This document shows positions 24,809 through 33,687 of a stretch of 64,000 bases of DNA, piece after piece. Location: positions 1 to 64,000 of the forward strand of contig CACVKW010000572.1 in assembly GCA_902749685.1 (NCBI GenBank), written 5' to 3'. How positions within the stretch are numbered: the first letter of the stretch is position 1; the number at the start of each line of letters is the position of its first letter. Origin of the DNA: Olavius sp. associated proteobacterium Delta 1 (lineage in GTDB: Bacteria > Desulfobacterota > Desulfobacteria > Desulfobacterales > JAFDCJ01). The notes under the pieces are model-generated. The model did not search any database. It was not told the origin of the DNA and worked only from the letters and a program-made list of their open reading frames with translations. The position numbers were made by a program, and so were the translations under genes.

Positions 24809-25783
24809 ATGTTATTCCCAGACTATCGACCCAGACGATTGCGGCAAAGTGAAGGCCTGCGGAACATGATCCGGGAGACCCAGTTAACGGTTAACGATTT
24901 GATTCTGCCCCTGTTTGTAATTAACGGCAAAGACGTTAAAAATCCTATTCCGTCAATGCCCGGACATTACCAACTGTCGATTGATAATTTTCTGAAGACA
25001 GCGCAGGAAGTTTATGATTTAGAAATTCCGGCGATTGTCCTTTTCGGCATACCTGACAAAAAAGATGCCCTGGGTACCGGCGCCTATGCGGCTAGCGGCA
25101 TCGTTCAAAATGCAGTCAACGCGGTAAAAGAAAAAATTCCCGAACTGGTGGTCATTACTGATGTTTGCCTATGCCAGTATACAGATCATGGGCATTGCGG
25201 GGTGGTGGAAGGCAACACCATCGACAACGACGCCAGCCTTGATCTGCTGGCCCGCACAGCCCTGTCCCATGCCAAAGCCGGCGCCGATATGGTGGCCCCC
25301 TCCGATATGATGGATGGCCGGGTGGCTGAAATCCGTGAAATCCTGGATGAAAACAATTTCAACCGGGTTGCCATCATGGCCTATTCTGCCAAATATTGCT
25401 CGGCCTATTACGGACCGTTTCGCAGTGCAGCTGATTCGGCGCCCAAGTTCGGCGATCGACGAACCTATCAGATGGATCCTGCCAATGCCCTGGAGGCCAT
25501 TCGCGAAGTAACCTTGGACATTGAGGAAGGTGCGGATATTATCATGGTAAAACCCGCCCTTGCCTATCTGGACATCATCTGCCGGGTACGCGAAGAAATC
25601 GACCTTCCAGTGGCAGCCTATAATGTCAGCGGCGAATTTTCCATGATTAAAGCCGCCGAAAAAATGGGATGGATAGACGGTCCCAGGGTTATGATGGAAA
25701 CACTCACGGCCATTAAACGCGCCGGAGCAGACCTCATCCTGACCTACTTCGCTATTGAGGCGGCAAAAGCGCTGCGCCCCTGA
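24809..25783 (+). CDS. hemB: Porphobilinogen synthase (delta-aminolevulinic acid dehydratase)
   Basis: The 324-residue enzyme joins two 5-aminolevulinate molecules into porphobilinogen in the cytoplasm. Visible family features are the zinc-type cysteine cluster CLCQYTDHGHCG, the first active-site lysine in AYSAKYCSAYYGPFR and the Schiff-base lysine in IIMVKPALAYLD. The cysteine cluster marks the zinc-dependent class. The start at 24809 has AAAGGA upstream. It lies between ahbC and ahbD, an arrangement that groups tetrapyrrole genes of the siroheme-based heme route. Confidence 0.95.
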   Translation: MLFPDYRPRRLRQSEGLRNMIRETQLTVNDLILPLFVINGKDVKNPIPSMPGHYQLSIDNFLKTAQEVYDLEIPAIVLFGIPDKKDALGTGAYAASGIVQNAVNAVKEKIPELVVITDVCLCQYTDHGHCGVVEGNTIDNDASLDLLARTALSHAKAGADMVAPSDMMDGRVAEIREILDENNFNRVAIMAYSAKYCSAYYGPFRSAADSAPKFGDRRTYQMDPANALEAIREVTLDIEEGADIIMVKPALAYLDIICRVREEIDLPVAAYNVSGEFSMIKAAEKMGWIDGPRVMMETLTAIKRAGADLILTYFAIEAAKALRP

Positions 25784-25902
25784 CTGGAAAAAAGCTCAAT
25801 TGACTGTCATCTCGAAAAATCAGGCAAATAAAAAAATCTATCTCTGTGAACTCAGCGTGCCCTAACCAGGCGGGTGAGATATATCAGGATTCATGGAAAA
25901 CA

Positions 25903-27006
25903 ATGAAACACCAACACACTAAATCAGACACGAACTCCTCACACCCCGATCAAAAAGATGACCGGTCCTCCCTGCGCCTGGTTGCGTGGGAAACTACACG
26001 CAACTGCAATCTTGCCTGCGTTCATTGCCGTGCTTCGGCTACCACGGGCCCTCACAGCGGGGAGTTGGACACGGCCGAAGGGTTTAAGCTGCTGGACCAG
26101 ATCGCAGAGGTTGCTAAACCGATCATCATACTAACGGGTGGTGAACCGCTGCTGCGCGATGATATTTTTGATATTGCCGCTTATGGCACGCAAAAGGGCT
26201 TGAGAATGGTAATGGCTCCCAACGGCACGTTAATCACCGAGCCCATCGCCAGGCGGTTAATTGATTCAGGCATCAAGCGCATCAGTATCAGCCTGGATGG
26301 TGCTACCGCGCAAAGCCATGACAAATTCAGAAAAGTTGACGGCGCCTTTGAAGGGGCTGTCAATGCCATGAAAATTGCAAAAAATGTCGGGTTGGACTTT
26401 CAGGTAAACACCACGATTACCAAAACAAACCTGGAGCAAATTCCCAAAATCCAGCAGCTGGCCGTCAAAATGGGTGCTGTGGCCCATCATATTTTTCTGC
26501 TGGTTCCCACCGGTCGCGGCAAGTATATCGTTGATACCGAAATAAACGCAGCCGAGTATGAAGAAACCCTAAACTGGTTTTATGACCAGCGGGACAAAAC
26601 CCCTCTGGAACTCAAAGCCACATGCGCGCCTCATTACTACCGTATTCTGCGGCAACGCGCCAAAGAGGACGGCAAGTCGGTAACATTTCAAACCCATGGG
26701 CTGGATGCCGTCACAAGAGGTTGCCTGGGCGGCATCGGCTTTTGCTTCGTCTCCCATCGCGGAGATGTTCAGCCCTGCGGGTTTTTAGCTGCTGATTGCG
26801 GCAATGTCCGGCAACGCTCCTTTGCCGATATCTGGAATCATTCCCAGGTGCTGACCGATTTACGCAATTATGATAAATTAAAAGGCAAATGCAATCCCTG
26901 CGAGTTCAAACGGGTATGCGGCGGCTGCCGGGCGCGAGCCTTCGAGGCCACCGGCGATTATCTTGCGGAAGAACCCCTTTGCAGTTATATACCGCGCAAA
27001 ACATAA
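25903..27006 (+). CDS. ahbD: Heme b synthase, radical SAM (AhbD-type)
   Basis: The protein (367 residues from ATG 25903) is a radical SAM/SPASM enzyme with CNLACVHCRAS after TTRN, ILTGGEPLLR and SISLDG. C-terminal cluster cysteines occur in GCLGGIGFCFVSHRGDVQPC and in CNPCEFKRVCGGCRARAF. AhbD converts Fe-coproporphyrin III to heme b by oxidative decarboxylation of two propionates. A GTG at 25846 would extend it by 19 residues, but the ATG has GGAAAA just upstream and starts closer to the conserved region; the choice is not certain. It is the third gene of ahbC-hemB-ahbD. Confidence 0.87.
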   Translation: MKHQHTKSDTNSSHPDQKDDRSSLRLVAWETTRNCNLACVHCRASATTGPHSGELDTAEGFKLLDQIAEVAKPIIILTGGEPLLRDDIFDIAAYGTQKGLRMVMAPNGTLITEPIARRLIDSGIKRISISLDGATAQSHDKFRKVDGAFEGAVNAMKIAKNVGLDFQVNTTITKTNLEQIPKIQQLAVKMGAVAHHIFLLVPTGRGKYIVDTEINAAEYEETLNWFYDQRDKTPLELKATCAPHYYRILRQRAKEDGKSVTFQTHGLDAVTRGCLGGIGFCFVSHRGDVQPCGFLAADCGNVRQRSFADIWNHSQVLTDLRNYDKLKGKCNPCEFKRVCGGCRARAFEATGDYLAEEPLCSYIPRKT

Positions 27007-27118
27007 GATTGAATATTGCATGCAGATTGACTATTGAGGATTCAAAGTATTTAATCGATTTTGCCTTTTTAAAAATTAAAAGCCTAAACTAGACCATTTT
27101 AGAAACAATTATATAAAT

Positions 27119-27175
27119 TGACCCGCCGGAGGCGGACCTTAAATGTTCAATTTACAATTTACAATCTTCAATTTA
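27119..27175 (+). repeat. Dispersed intergenic repeat (GGCGGACCTTAAAT plus TTCAAT words)
   Basis: GCCGGAGGCGGACCTTAAAT followed by repeated words TTCAATTTACAATTTACAAT. Related copies are at 36155-36212 (plus) and 38440-38502 (reversed). It lies directly upstream of the CBS-domain gene. Confidence 0.6.
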
Positions 27176-27192
27176 GCAAAGGGCAGCCTGTC

Positions 27193-27798
27193 ATGAAAAT
27201 CCATTCATTGATGATTCCCGACCCGATTACCATAACGGCAAATGCATCGATCAGTGAGGCGATTGAGTTGATGAAGATCAATTCAATTCGGCACCTCCCG
27301 GTAGTTTCCCAGGACAGGAAACTCGAAGGTTTTTTGACCTTGGTCGACTTGAAACAGGGTCTTATTCCTTCCATGCTGGGCGATTTGACGCTGCAGGATC
27401 TAATGATACAGGAACCGATCACGGTCAGTCCCGATGATGATATTGAATTCGCAGCTCAGCTCATCTACAAAAATAAGATCGGCGGCATGCCGGTGGTAAA
27501 AGGCGATCAGTTGGCGGGAATCATTACGGCAACGGATATTTTGCGAACGTTTATCGATATGATGGGCATTCTCTCTTCTACCTCCCGTATCGATGTTGTC
27601 ATCGGTGATCAATCAGGTAGTTTAAAAATGGCGTTGCAGATCATTAATGATACGGGCGGAGACATTATCAATGTCGGGATGACCTCGCAGCGAACCGGCA
27701 GACGCATATATTATTTCAGACTGGCGGCCTGCAAGACCTCCGGCATCAAGAAAGCCCTGGAGAAACAGGGCTACGAAGTATTGGCGGCGATGGATTAG
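27193..27798 (+). CDS. AcuB-like protein with two CBS domains and an ACT-like end
   Basis: The 201-residue protein has a CBS pair at about residues 1-125 (MIPDPITITANASISEAIEL, LPVVSQDRKLEGFLTLVDL; MIQEPITVSPDDDIEFAAQL, MPVVKGDQLAGIITATDIL). A C-terminal ACT-like part follows (SRIDVVIGDQSGSLKMALQI, GGDIINVG). CBS pairs bind adenine nucleotides or SAM and act as energy sensors; AcuB-like proteins have this layout. I start at ATG 27193 (MKIHSLMI), because upstream codons fall in a repeat element. It converges on the EAD/PLD-like gene with only six bases between the stop codons. Confidence 0.85.
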   Translation: MKIHSLMIPDPITITANASISEAIELMKINSIRHLPVVSQDRKLEGFLTLVDLKQGLIPSMLGDLTLQDLMIQEPITVSPDDDIEFAAQLIYKNKIGGMPVVKGDQLAGIITATDILRTFIDMMGILSSTSRIDVVIGDQSGSLKMALQIINDTGGDIINVGMTSQRTGRRIYYFRLAACKTSGIKKALEKQGYEVLAAMD

Positions 27799-27804
27799 GC
27801 ATTT

Positions 27805-28554
27805 CTACTTTAAAAACACCCTTGCTTCTCGCCATTTTCGCCCAATTTCTTTGACGACAACGGGTTTGGTGTCCACACACTCAATAATACTTAAGGTCAT
27901 CTGACCCGCATCGACCAGCGAACAGCTGGCCATCCAGAGCCGGCCATTAAAAATAAAAAATCGATCATTGAGCTCCAAATGTCGCCGTATTTCTAGCTCA
28001 TGACCTCGGGCACGAAACTCCGATAGGAAACCGCCAATATCATCAATGATATCCTTCTCACTTTGACTGATCAGCAGCCGAATAGGTTTTTTAACGCCCT
28101 CAAGACACTCAAATGTTGTTTTACCTACCTGGGTATCAATGATCGTCAGCGCTGTTTTGGTGCGGTTGAAAAATTCAGCCAGTTTTGCTCTGCCAGTAAA
28201 AAAGTGGTTTGTGATTTGATCTTTCAGATCGGAAGATTTTTGGCCGTTAAAAAAATTCTGCAGCTTTTTCAGTTGGGGAAGCATGTGTTCGTCAAAGACG
28301 TTCACCTCCCAGGTGGTACTTCGAATTCGTTCTTCGCACCGTTTTAATAGTTTCGGCAGTATCGTCTCGAGGAACCGTTGGTGATTGTCGCGATATTTCT
28401 GACTGATCAATTGATTGACGAGTTTTTTGCGATTGGGATGGATTCCCATATAATCAATGGTCAGGCCGAACCGGGTGCATAGTTCTTCAAGCTCATAATC
28501 GCCGAAATATTCCTTCATGGCGTCCGACAGGATTTCAATGTTTTCATTTTCCAT
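27805..28554 (-). CDS. EAD-like domain plus PLD-like domain protein, possible conflict-system effector
   Basis: The 249-residue protein has two recognisable halves. Residues about 5-70 (AMKEYFGDYELEELCTRFGL, LVNQLISQKYRDNHQRFLE) are a compact helical bundle like the death-fold effector-associated domains of bacterial conflict systems. Residues about 130-249 (TALTIIDTQVGKTTFECLEG; ELNDRFFIFNGRLWMASCSL) resemble the PLD-like domain in which HDRF...GASL is usual. Here the His is replaced by Asn (NDRF), so hydrolase activity is doubtful. The start overlaps the end of the upstream small membrane protein gene, indicating coupled translation. Family assignment is by pattern only. Confidence 0.55.
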   Translation of the reverse strand: MENENIEILSDAMKEYFGDYELEELCTRFGLTIDYMGIHPNRKKLVNQLISQKYRDNHQRFLETILPKLLKRCEERIRSTTWEVNVFDEHMLPQLKKLQNFFNGQKSSDLKDQITNHFFTGRAKLAEFFNRTKTALTIIDTQVGKTTFECLEGVKKPIRLLISQSEKDIIDDIGGFLSEFRARGHELEIRRHLELNDRFFIFNGRLWMASCSLVDAGQMTLSIIECVDTKPVVVKEIGRKWREARVFLK

Positions 28555-28876
28555 TTCTATTTTTCTCTCGTATTTTTTTTCCCAGCATGAACAAAAGATA
28601 TATTCCGGCTGCCCATATAAAGCTGTTAACTAGTATGGGCCCATATATCCAATTTCCCGGAAACCACTGCCTTGAATACAGAGGCAGAGAAATGATCGGA
28701 AAATATAAAATTCTGGTCGTCGCAACGAGCATTCGAAGCCCAAATGTCGGCTCTGCCGGCACCGGATTCATAGCCGTTGCAACCGACATGGAGGTCGCAA
28801 CAATCAAAACACTGGACCCGAAATGAATCAGTGCAATTAATGCAATTATAGCAAATTTCTTCATCATGTTAAACAT
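28544..28876 (-). CDS. Small membrane protein, three hydrophobic segments
   Basis: The 110-residue protein begins with a hydrophobic segment (KFAIIALIALIHFGSSVLIV), has another around ILYFPIISLPLYS and a third near the end (FIWAAGIYLLFMLGKK), followed by a basic tail. I recognise no family. Its last 11 bases overlap the start of the EAD/PLD-like gene on the same strand, so the two are almost certainly translated together and may work together at the membrane. It is 43 bases from the comEC gene end. Confidence 0.6.
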   Translation of the reverse strand: MFNMMKKFAIIALIALIHFGSSVLIVATSMSVATAMNPVPAEPTFGLRMLVATTRILYFPIISLPLYSRQWFPGNWIYGPILVNSFIWAAGIYLLFMLGKKIREKNRNGK

Positions 28877-28919
28877 TTTAATTAATTTTATAATAATTTA
28901 AAATAGTTAACCGACATCC

Positions 28920-31556
28920 CTAAAAAGGGTCGCTTAATGGTGCCCCTAATCCGGAACCGGTAGACGTTTTTATTGCGAGATCCTGGCCATCAGTGGAAAG
29001 ACGAATCGCGCCGCTGATATCGGTGCGCCGGATGGTGCATCCCTGATTTTCATATCTCTTTAACGTTACAAAATGCGGAAATTTGAATCGATTGTTTCGA
29101 CCGGTCGATATGATAACCACCTTGGGATCTACGGTATTCAAGAAAACCTGACTGCTCGATGTATTACTACCGTGATGGGGGGCGATTAAAACCGTGCTGG
29201 ATAAGTTGTTGCCGGCAAGGTGCACCAATTCGTTTTCTGCCTCGGCCATGATATCGCCGGGAAAAAGAAATGAAATGGATTTCAAGGATGCTTTCACAAC
29301 CAGGGAGTTGTTGTTCGTATTGCGCCATTTTTGGGTATTTCTCAAATTCAAAAAGTTTGGCGGTGGATATAAAAAATTGAGCTCGACCCCGCCGATACGA
29401 TGTCGGCGCGGCATATCCTCAAATACCGGCAGATGGATATTTTTGCGCGCGATGACTTCCATGAATTTTGCATATCCCAGCGTATTGCGCGATTCATTGT
29501 TGGTCCAGACGTTTTTTACATTAAAATAGCGCGCGATGTAGATTAATCCATTTAAATGGTCACTGTTCGGGTGCGAAAGTATTAAGGTGTCCACGGTTCG
29601 AATTTTATTGCGCCACAAAAATGGTGCGACAATTCTCTCTCCAACATTAAAAGTAGAATTGTCTGCAAACCCGCCGCCATCGACCAGGATAGTATAGCCG
29701 CCGGGCAATTCCAGCAGCGATGCAGAACCGAGTCCGACATCGATAATCGTAACGCGAAGATCTGTATGCCAAAACCGCTGGTACAACCAGTAGCACGTAT
29801 CCAGCGCCAGGGTCAGCAAAACCAGGACCAACGCTAATTTTGCCAATTTTGCGGGCCATAAAGCTTTATCCCGCAATCGGGCGGCAATTGTAAAAAACTG
29901 TCCCAAAACGGTTTTGTCCGCCTGCGGCGGATGATGGCTGTTGACCGGAATTTTCCGGTCAGCAGCACCGGGGGCATTGCGCAGCTTTATCGCCGTATTC
30001 GGTTCAAAACCACGCAGATTTAACAGTGACCAGCCCAGGACGTAAAAGCATACGATTTCGAGTAAGCTGGGCGTAACTGTCTTCACCGCAGCAAAGGGCA
30101 GATCGGCAAAAAAGTTTACCACCGCTAGGGCATAAGACAGGATTATCGTGCCGGCCTTGATGCACCATGAGGCCAAAGTAATGCTTAGCGGCATAAGATA
30201 CAAGGCCGCCAGTCCCAGGGGGATGGTGACAAATCCGATCAGCGGTACGACGATGAAATTGGCCGCCAGCCCGACCAGGGATATCTGATTAAAATAATAG
30301 GCGACCAACGGTAGACTGCCGCAAATAGCAAAAAAGGAAACCAGAAAAAAGGAAACCAATTTGCCTCTAAATCGCAAAAACCACCTTTCTTTCAGCAGTG
30401 TCTTTTGCTGCGCACCCCGGTTTTGCACCGACGATAATCCGTAAATAATGGCAAAAACAGCGCTAAAGGAAAGTTGAAAAGAAATGGAAAAAAGCGACGG
30501 CGGATCTATCACCAGAATCAGTAGTGCGGCCAACGACAGGGTGTTTAGTGGATCTTGCTCACTTTCAAATAAAAACGTCAATAAAAATATGGCGACCATA
30601 ATAACGGCCCGCTGGGTAGACGGTGAAAAACCGGCGATCCACCCGTAGAGAAACACGGGCAGCAGGGATAATAAAGCCGCCGTCTTGCGAGTACCGGCCC
30701 GCCAGAGCAGCGGCTTAATTCGCACCATCAGGACCTGAAAAAAGACAAAGGCGACCGTTGCCACGATACCAACATGAAGCCCTGATATCGCCAGCAAATG
30801 CCCGACTCCGGCCCGATTAAAGGCCTGTCTCATCTCCGGTGAAATCTGCCTTCGATCACCAATGGTAAGCGCTTTTAATACCGCCCCGGCCGCCGCATCA
30901 CCGGATCTGTCAATCAAATCGGAAAAAGCGATGCGCGCCTGATCGATGAATTTAAAAACATCAGATGCATGGTGCTGCCGAATGACTTCAAGCCGATCGC
31001 CCCTCACATAGGCCGTAGCCCAGATGCCTTTAAAAGCCATATACCTGCGGTAATCAAATCCCCCGGGATTCTTAAAATTGGTTATTAAACGAATCCGGCT
31101 GTTAAGCCGCAGCACATCCCCAACAGCAAATTGCGGCAATTGACCCACCGCGGTAACGCGCAGTTTACCGGAGACGGTATGGGTTTGATGATCACCCGCC
31201 AGGGACGACACCTGCAGGATAAAACGAATCCGGTTGTTGGAACGTTGCGGTTGGCGGTCAATTTTTCCGGTTATCGTCCAGCGGTCAGAACCTGCAAAGT
31301 GAATGATATGATTGGCGGGAAATCTGGGCTGCACCCAGGGGGAAATCGACAGGTAGCCCAGCGCAGCAAAAAGCAAAACTGGAAAAATCGCCCCGTTCTG
31401 CCGGCAATATATCTGTCGCACCACACAGACTGCACTGACGAGTAAAACCGGTCCAACCCCAAATTCGAATCCCTTATATTCGGAACCCAGCACAATTCCG
31501 CAAATCAGGGAAATCAACAGCGGAATCACAGGGCGAAAATAAATGGGAGAGGTCAT
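28920..31556 (-). CDS. comEC: ComEC/Rec2 DNA-uptake channel protein
   Basis: The 878-residue polytopic protein has the three ComEC parts. An N-terminal helix pair and OB-like domain include GSDRWTITGKIDRQPQRSNN. A central competence domain of many helices contains RAGVGHLLAISGLHVGIVAT. A C-terminal metallo-beta-lactamase-like domain has TLILSHPNSDHLNGL and IAPHHGSNTSSS. It forms the inner-membrane channel for single-stranded DNA in transformation. Length is slightly above usual. It is the only competence gene in the window. Confidence 0.92.
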   Translation of the reverse strand: MTSPIYFRPVIPLLISLICGIVLGSEYKGFEFGVGPVLLVSAVCVVRQIYCRQNGAIFPVLLFAALGYLSISPWVQPRFPANHIIHFAGSDRWTITGKIDRQPQRSNNRIRFILQVSSLAGDHQTHTVSGKLRVTAVGQLPQFAVGDVLRLNSRIRLITNFKNPGGFDYRRYMAFKGIWATAYVRGDRLEVIRQHHASDVFKFIDQARIAFSDLIDRSGDAAAGAVLKALTIGDRRQISPEMRQAFNRAGVGHLLAISGLHVGIVATVAFVFFQVLMVRIKPLLWRAGTRKTAALLSLLPVFLYGWIAGFSPSTQRAVIMVAIFLLTFLFESEQDPLNTLSLAALLILVIDPPSLFSISFQLSFSAVFAIIYGLSSVQNRGAQQKTLLKERWFLRFRGKLVSFFLVSFFAICGSLPLVAYYFNQISLVGLAANFIVVPLIGFVTIPLGLAALYLMPLSITLASWCIKAGTIILSYALAVVNFFADLPFAAVKTVTPSLLEIVCFYVLGWSLLNLRGFEPNTAIKLRNAPGAADRKIPVNSHHPPQADKTVLGQFFTIAARLRDKALWPAKLAKLALVLVLLTLALDTCYWLYQRFWHTDLRVTIIDVGLGSASLLELPGGYTILVDGGGFADNSTFNVGERIVAPFLWRNKIRTVDTLILSHPNSDHLNGLIYIARYFNVKNVWTNNESRNTLGYAKFMEVIARKNIHLPVFEDMPRRHRIGGVELNFLYPPPNFLNLRNTQKWRNTNNNSLVVKASLKSISFLFPGDIMAEAENELVHLAGNNLSSTVLIAPHHGSNTSSSQVFLNTVDPKVVIISTGRNNRFKFPHFVTLKRYENQGCTIRRTDISGAIRLSTDGQDLAIKTSTGSGLGAPLSDPF

Positions 31557-31618
31557 GATCCTAAGCTAAGATGCTGGAAATCGGTTTTCTGTGGTTTTAG
31601 CCATTTAAAAATTATTTA

Positions 31619-31812
31619 GCCACGGATGGACACGAATAACCACGAATTAATACCTGAATTTTAGAGCCACAATCAACTCGCCAAGTCAATTGTCCTCAAA
31701 CTTCTCTAAAGGTCATTTGTGTGCAAAATTCAAGTATTATAAGAATCCATAACAAGGGTGATTATAAGGAAATAAATAAATTCGAGAAAATTCGTGTTAA
31801 TTCGTGGCTTCT
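31619..31812. repeat. Inverted pair of CACGGAT/CACGAATTAA-type repeats
   Basis: AGCCACGGATGGACACGAAT with CCACGAATTA (31619-31650) and its approximate reverse complement TTCGTGTTAATTCGTGGCTT (about 31791-31810) face each other across the gap between murA and comEC. The MITE-like copy 2 lies between the arms. A similar facing pair occurs at 57107-57215. Confidence 0.55.
31651..31736 (-). mobile_element. MITE-like palindromic element, copy 2 (inverted)
   Basis: Terminal repeats TACCTGAATTTT (31651-31662) and AAAATTCAAGTA (31725-31736) enclose 62 bases. These match the element at 19282-19377 in reverse orientation, with a handful of substitutions and one indel of about 10 bases. There is no coding capacity. 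TA lies at both ends, which could be a target duplication or part of the repeat. Confidence 0.7.
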
Positions 31813-31852
31813 TTCAAACTGCTAAGTTGTTGCAATTATGCTAATCCGGCGG

Positions 31853-33103
31853 CTATCTTACCCTCTGAATTTCCGCCCCCAAACCGGCAAATTTCTTCTC
31901 GATTGATTCATATCCACGGTCCAGGTGATAAACGCGGTTGACTTCAGTGGTGCCCTCTGCCACAAGACCCGCAAGGATCAGCGATGCACTGGCTCTCAGG
32001 TCGGTCGCCATCACCTGGGCGCTTGATAAATGAGGCACGCCTTTAACAATGGCAATGTTTCCGTCCACCTTTATATCGGCCCCCATTCGAATCAACTCGC
32101 TGACGTGAATATAGCGGTTTTCAAAAATTGTTTCAGAAATCATGCTGGTACCTTCTGCGATACTCATCAACACCATAAACTGGGCCTGCATATCCGTCGG
32201 AAACCCCGGGTAAGGCTGGGTTTTAACATCGACACTGGCGACATCACCCTTGGCTGATACATAAATGGCGTTGGCAGTTGTATCAATGTCTGCGCCGGTG
32301 CGTCGCAATATGTTTATCGTCGCACCGAGATGGTTCGGTTCGCAATCCAATAGGGTAACCTTACCCCGGGTCAGGATGGCGCCCATCATAAACGTGCCGG
32401 TTTCGATTCGGTCGGGAATAATAGCAGTTTCAATCGGATTGAGGGAAGAAACGCCGTTAATCGTGATGATCGAGGTTCCGGCACCCTCGATATCGGCCCC
32501 CATTTTGACTAAGGTGTCCGCCAGGGCCACGACTTCCGGTTCACGCGCGGCATTGCGCAGCACCGTGGTGCCCTGGGCCGTCACGGCCGCCATCATCAGA
32601 TTCTCAGTTCCGGTGACGGTGACGATATCAAAGTAGATATCCGCGCCTTTCAAGCGGCCTGCGGAAGCTTCCACATAACCGTGCTTCAATTCGATGGAAG
32701 CACCCAGAGCGGCCAGTCCTTTTAAGTGTAAATTAATGGGACGTGCGCCGATGGCACAACCACCCGGCAATGACACACGGGCCTTGCCCAATCTGGCTAC
32801 CAGGGGTCCGAGAACCAAGACGGAGGCCCGCATTTTTCGCACTAGATCATAGGCTGCCTCGTGTTCGATCAATCCGGCGGCATCAATGCGAACGGTATCG
32901 CCGTCGATGTCGACACGGGCGCCAAGTTTGGCTAAAAGCATCGTTGTACTGTGAATATCCATTAAATCGGGTACATTGGTATAGGTGTTCACACCTTCGG
33001 CCAGCAGTGAGGAAATCAATATCGGCAGCGCCGCATTTTTGGCGCCGCTGATTCTCACCTCTCCCTTGAGAGAGTTCCCGCCTTTAACAATTATTTTATC
33101 CAT
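31853..33103 (-). CDS. murA: UDP-N-acetylglucosamine 1-carboxyvinyltransferase
   Basis: The 416-residue cytoplasmic enzyme transfers enolpyruvate from PEP to UDP-GlcNAc, the first committed step of peptidoglycan synthesis. It reads [20 protein letters not shown] and AALPIL at the start. The active-site cysteine, the target of fosfomycin, sits in [40 protein letters not shown] and HLDRGYE occur further on. I start at ATG 33103 (MDKIIVKGG), with GGGG six bases upstream; a GTG at 33115 would add four residues. No cell-wall genes flank it. Confidence 0.95.
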   Translation of the reverse strand: MDKIIVKGGNSLKGEVRISGAKNAALPILISSLLAEGVNTYTNVPDLMDIHSTTMLLAKLGARVDIDGDTVRIDAAGLIEHEAAYDLVRKMRASVLVLGPLVARLGKARVSLPGGCAIGARPINLHLKGLAALGASIELKHGYVEASAGRLKGADIYFDIVTVTGTENLMMAAVTAQGTTVLRNAAREPEVVALADTLVKMGADIEGAGTSIITINGVSSLNPIETAIIPDRIETGTFMMGAILTRGKVTLLDCEPNHLGATINILRRTGADIDTTANAIYVSAKGDVASVDVKTQPYPGFPTDMQAQFMVLMSIAEGTSMISETIFENRYIHVSELIRMGADIKVDGNIAIVKGVPHLSSAQVMATDLRASASLILAGLVAEGTTEVNRVYHLDRGYESIEKKFAGLGAEIQRVR

Positions 33104-33257
33104 CATAAACCCCACTATAAAATGAATAATGCCGATTGAAAATTGAAGAATTAAGGCATTCTGCCTTTTTAATGGCGGCTATAGTTTTTTGTAAGGCTGC
33201 GAAAATAAAATAGATAGCATACTACAAATATTCATTCTTCAGTCTTCAATCTTCAAT

Positions 33258-33304
33258 AAAAAAAAGCGCTTACCCCATTTGGGCCCGGGGACAAGCGCTT
33301 TTTG
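33258..33304 (-). terminator. Terminator at the end of the qrc operon (bidirectional)
   Basis: On the minus strand AAAAAGCGCTTG, a 20-base G+C-rich loop, then TAAGCGCTTTTTTTTT. The stem is perfect over about 10 pairs and both sides end in A/T runs, so it can work in either direction. It lies 20 bases after the stop of the small membrane protein gene. Confidence 0.85.
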
Positions 33305-33324
33305 TCTTTAATGGTGCCGCGAAA

Positions 33325-33483
33325 TTAGTGATGGTGTGCGTCCCCACCCTGGGCCGTATCATAGACCGCTTTAATTATGCAGTACGTCATCCCCATTCCG
33401 AGGATCGATAAGGCGTACCACAGGCCGCCCATAAATAAGATATGCCCTGCATCCCAAATCCATTCAAAATGAAATGGAAACAT
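33325..33483 (-). CDS. Small one-helix membrane protein downstream of qrcD
   Basis: A 52-residue frame starts at 33483 with GGAGG six bases upstream (GGAGGAAGATAATG on the minus strand). It reads MFPFHFEWIWDAGHILFMGG and LWYALSILGMGMTYCIIKAV, one transmembrane helix, then a short tail rich in Asp and ending HHH. It is the last gene before the terminator and follows qrcD by about 200 bases on the same strand. An accessory subunit of the Qrc complex or a small assembly factor is a reasonable inference, not shown. I know no named family. Confidence 0.7.
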   Translation of the reverse strand: MFPFHFEWIWDAGHILFMGGLWYALSILGMGMTYCIIKAVYDTAQGGDAHHH

Positions 33484-33687
33484 TATCTTCCTCCTTTAAG
33501 AGTTCAAAGGTTCACGGTTCACCGTTCAGCCTGCGACGAGCTCAGCCGAATCGGGTTATCTTGTTTCAGAATACTCAGATCGCTCGGTTATGATGCCAAT
33601 TACCAGTGCCGTTCATCAAACAAAACTAGCACAACATGGCAAATCTCCAACCTCGGAACCCTGAACCGTTGAACTCCTGAACGTTGT

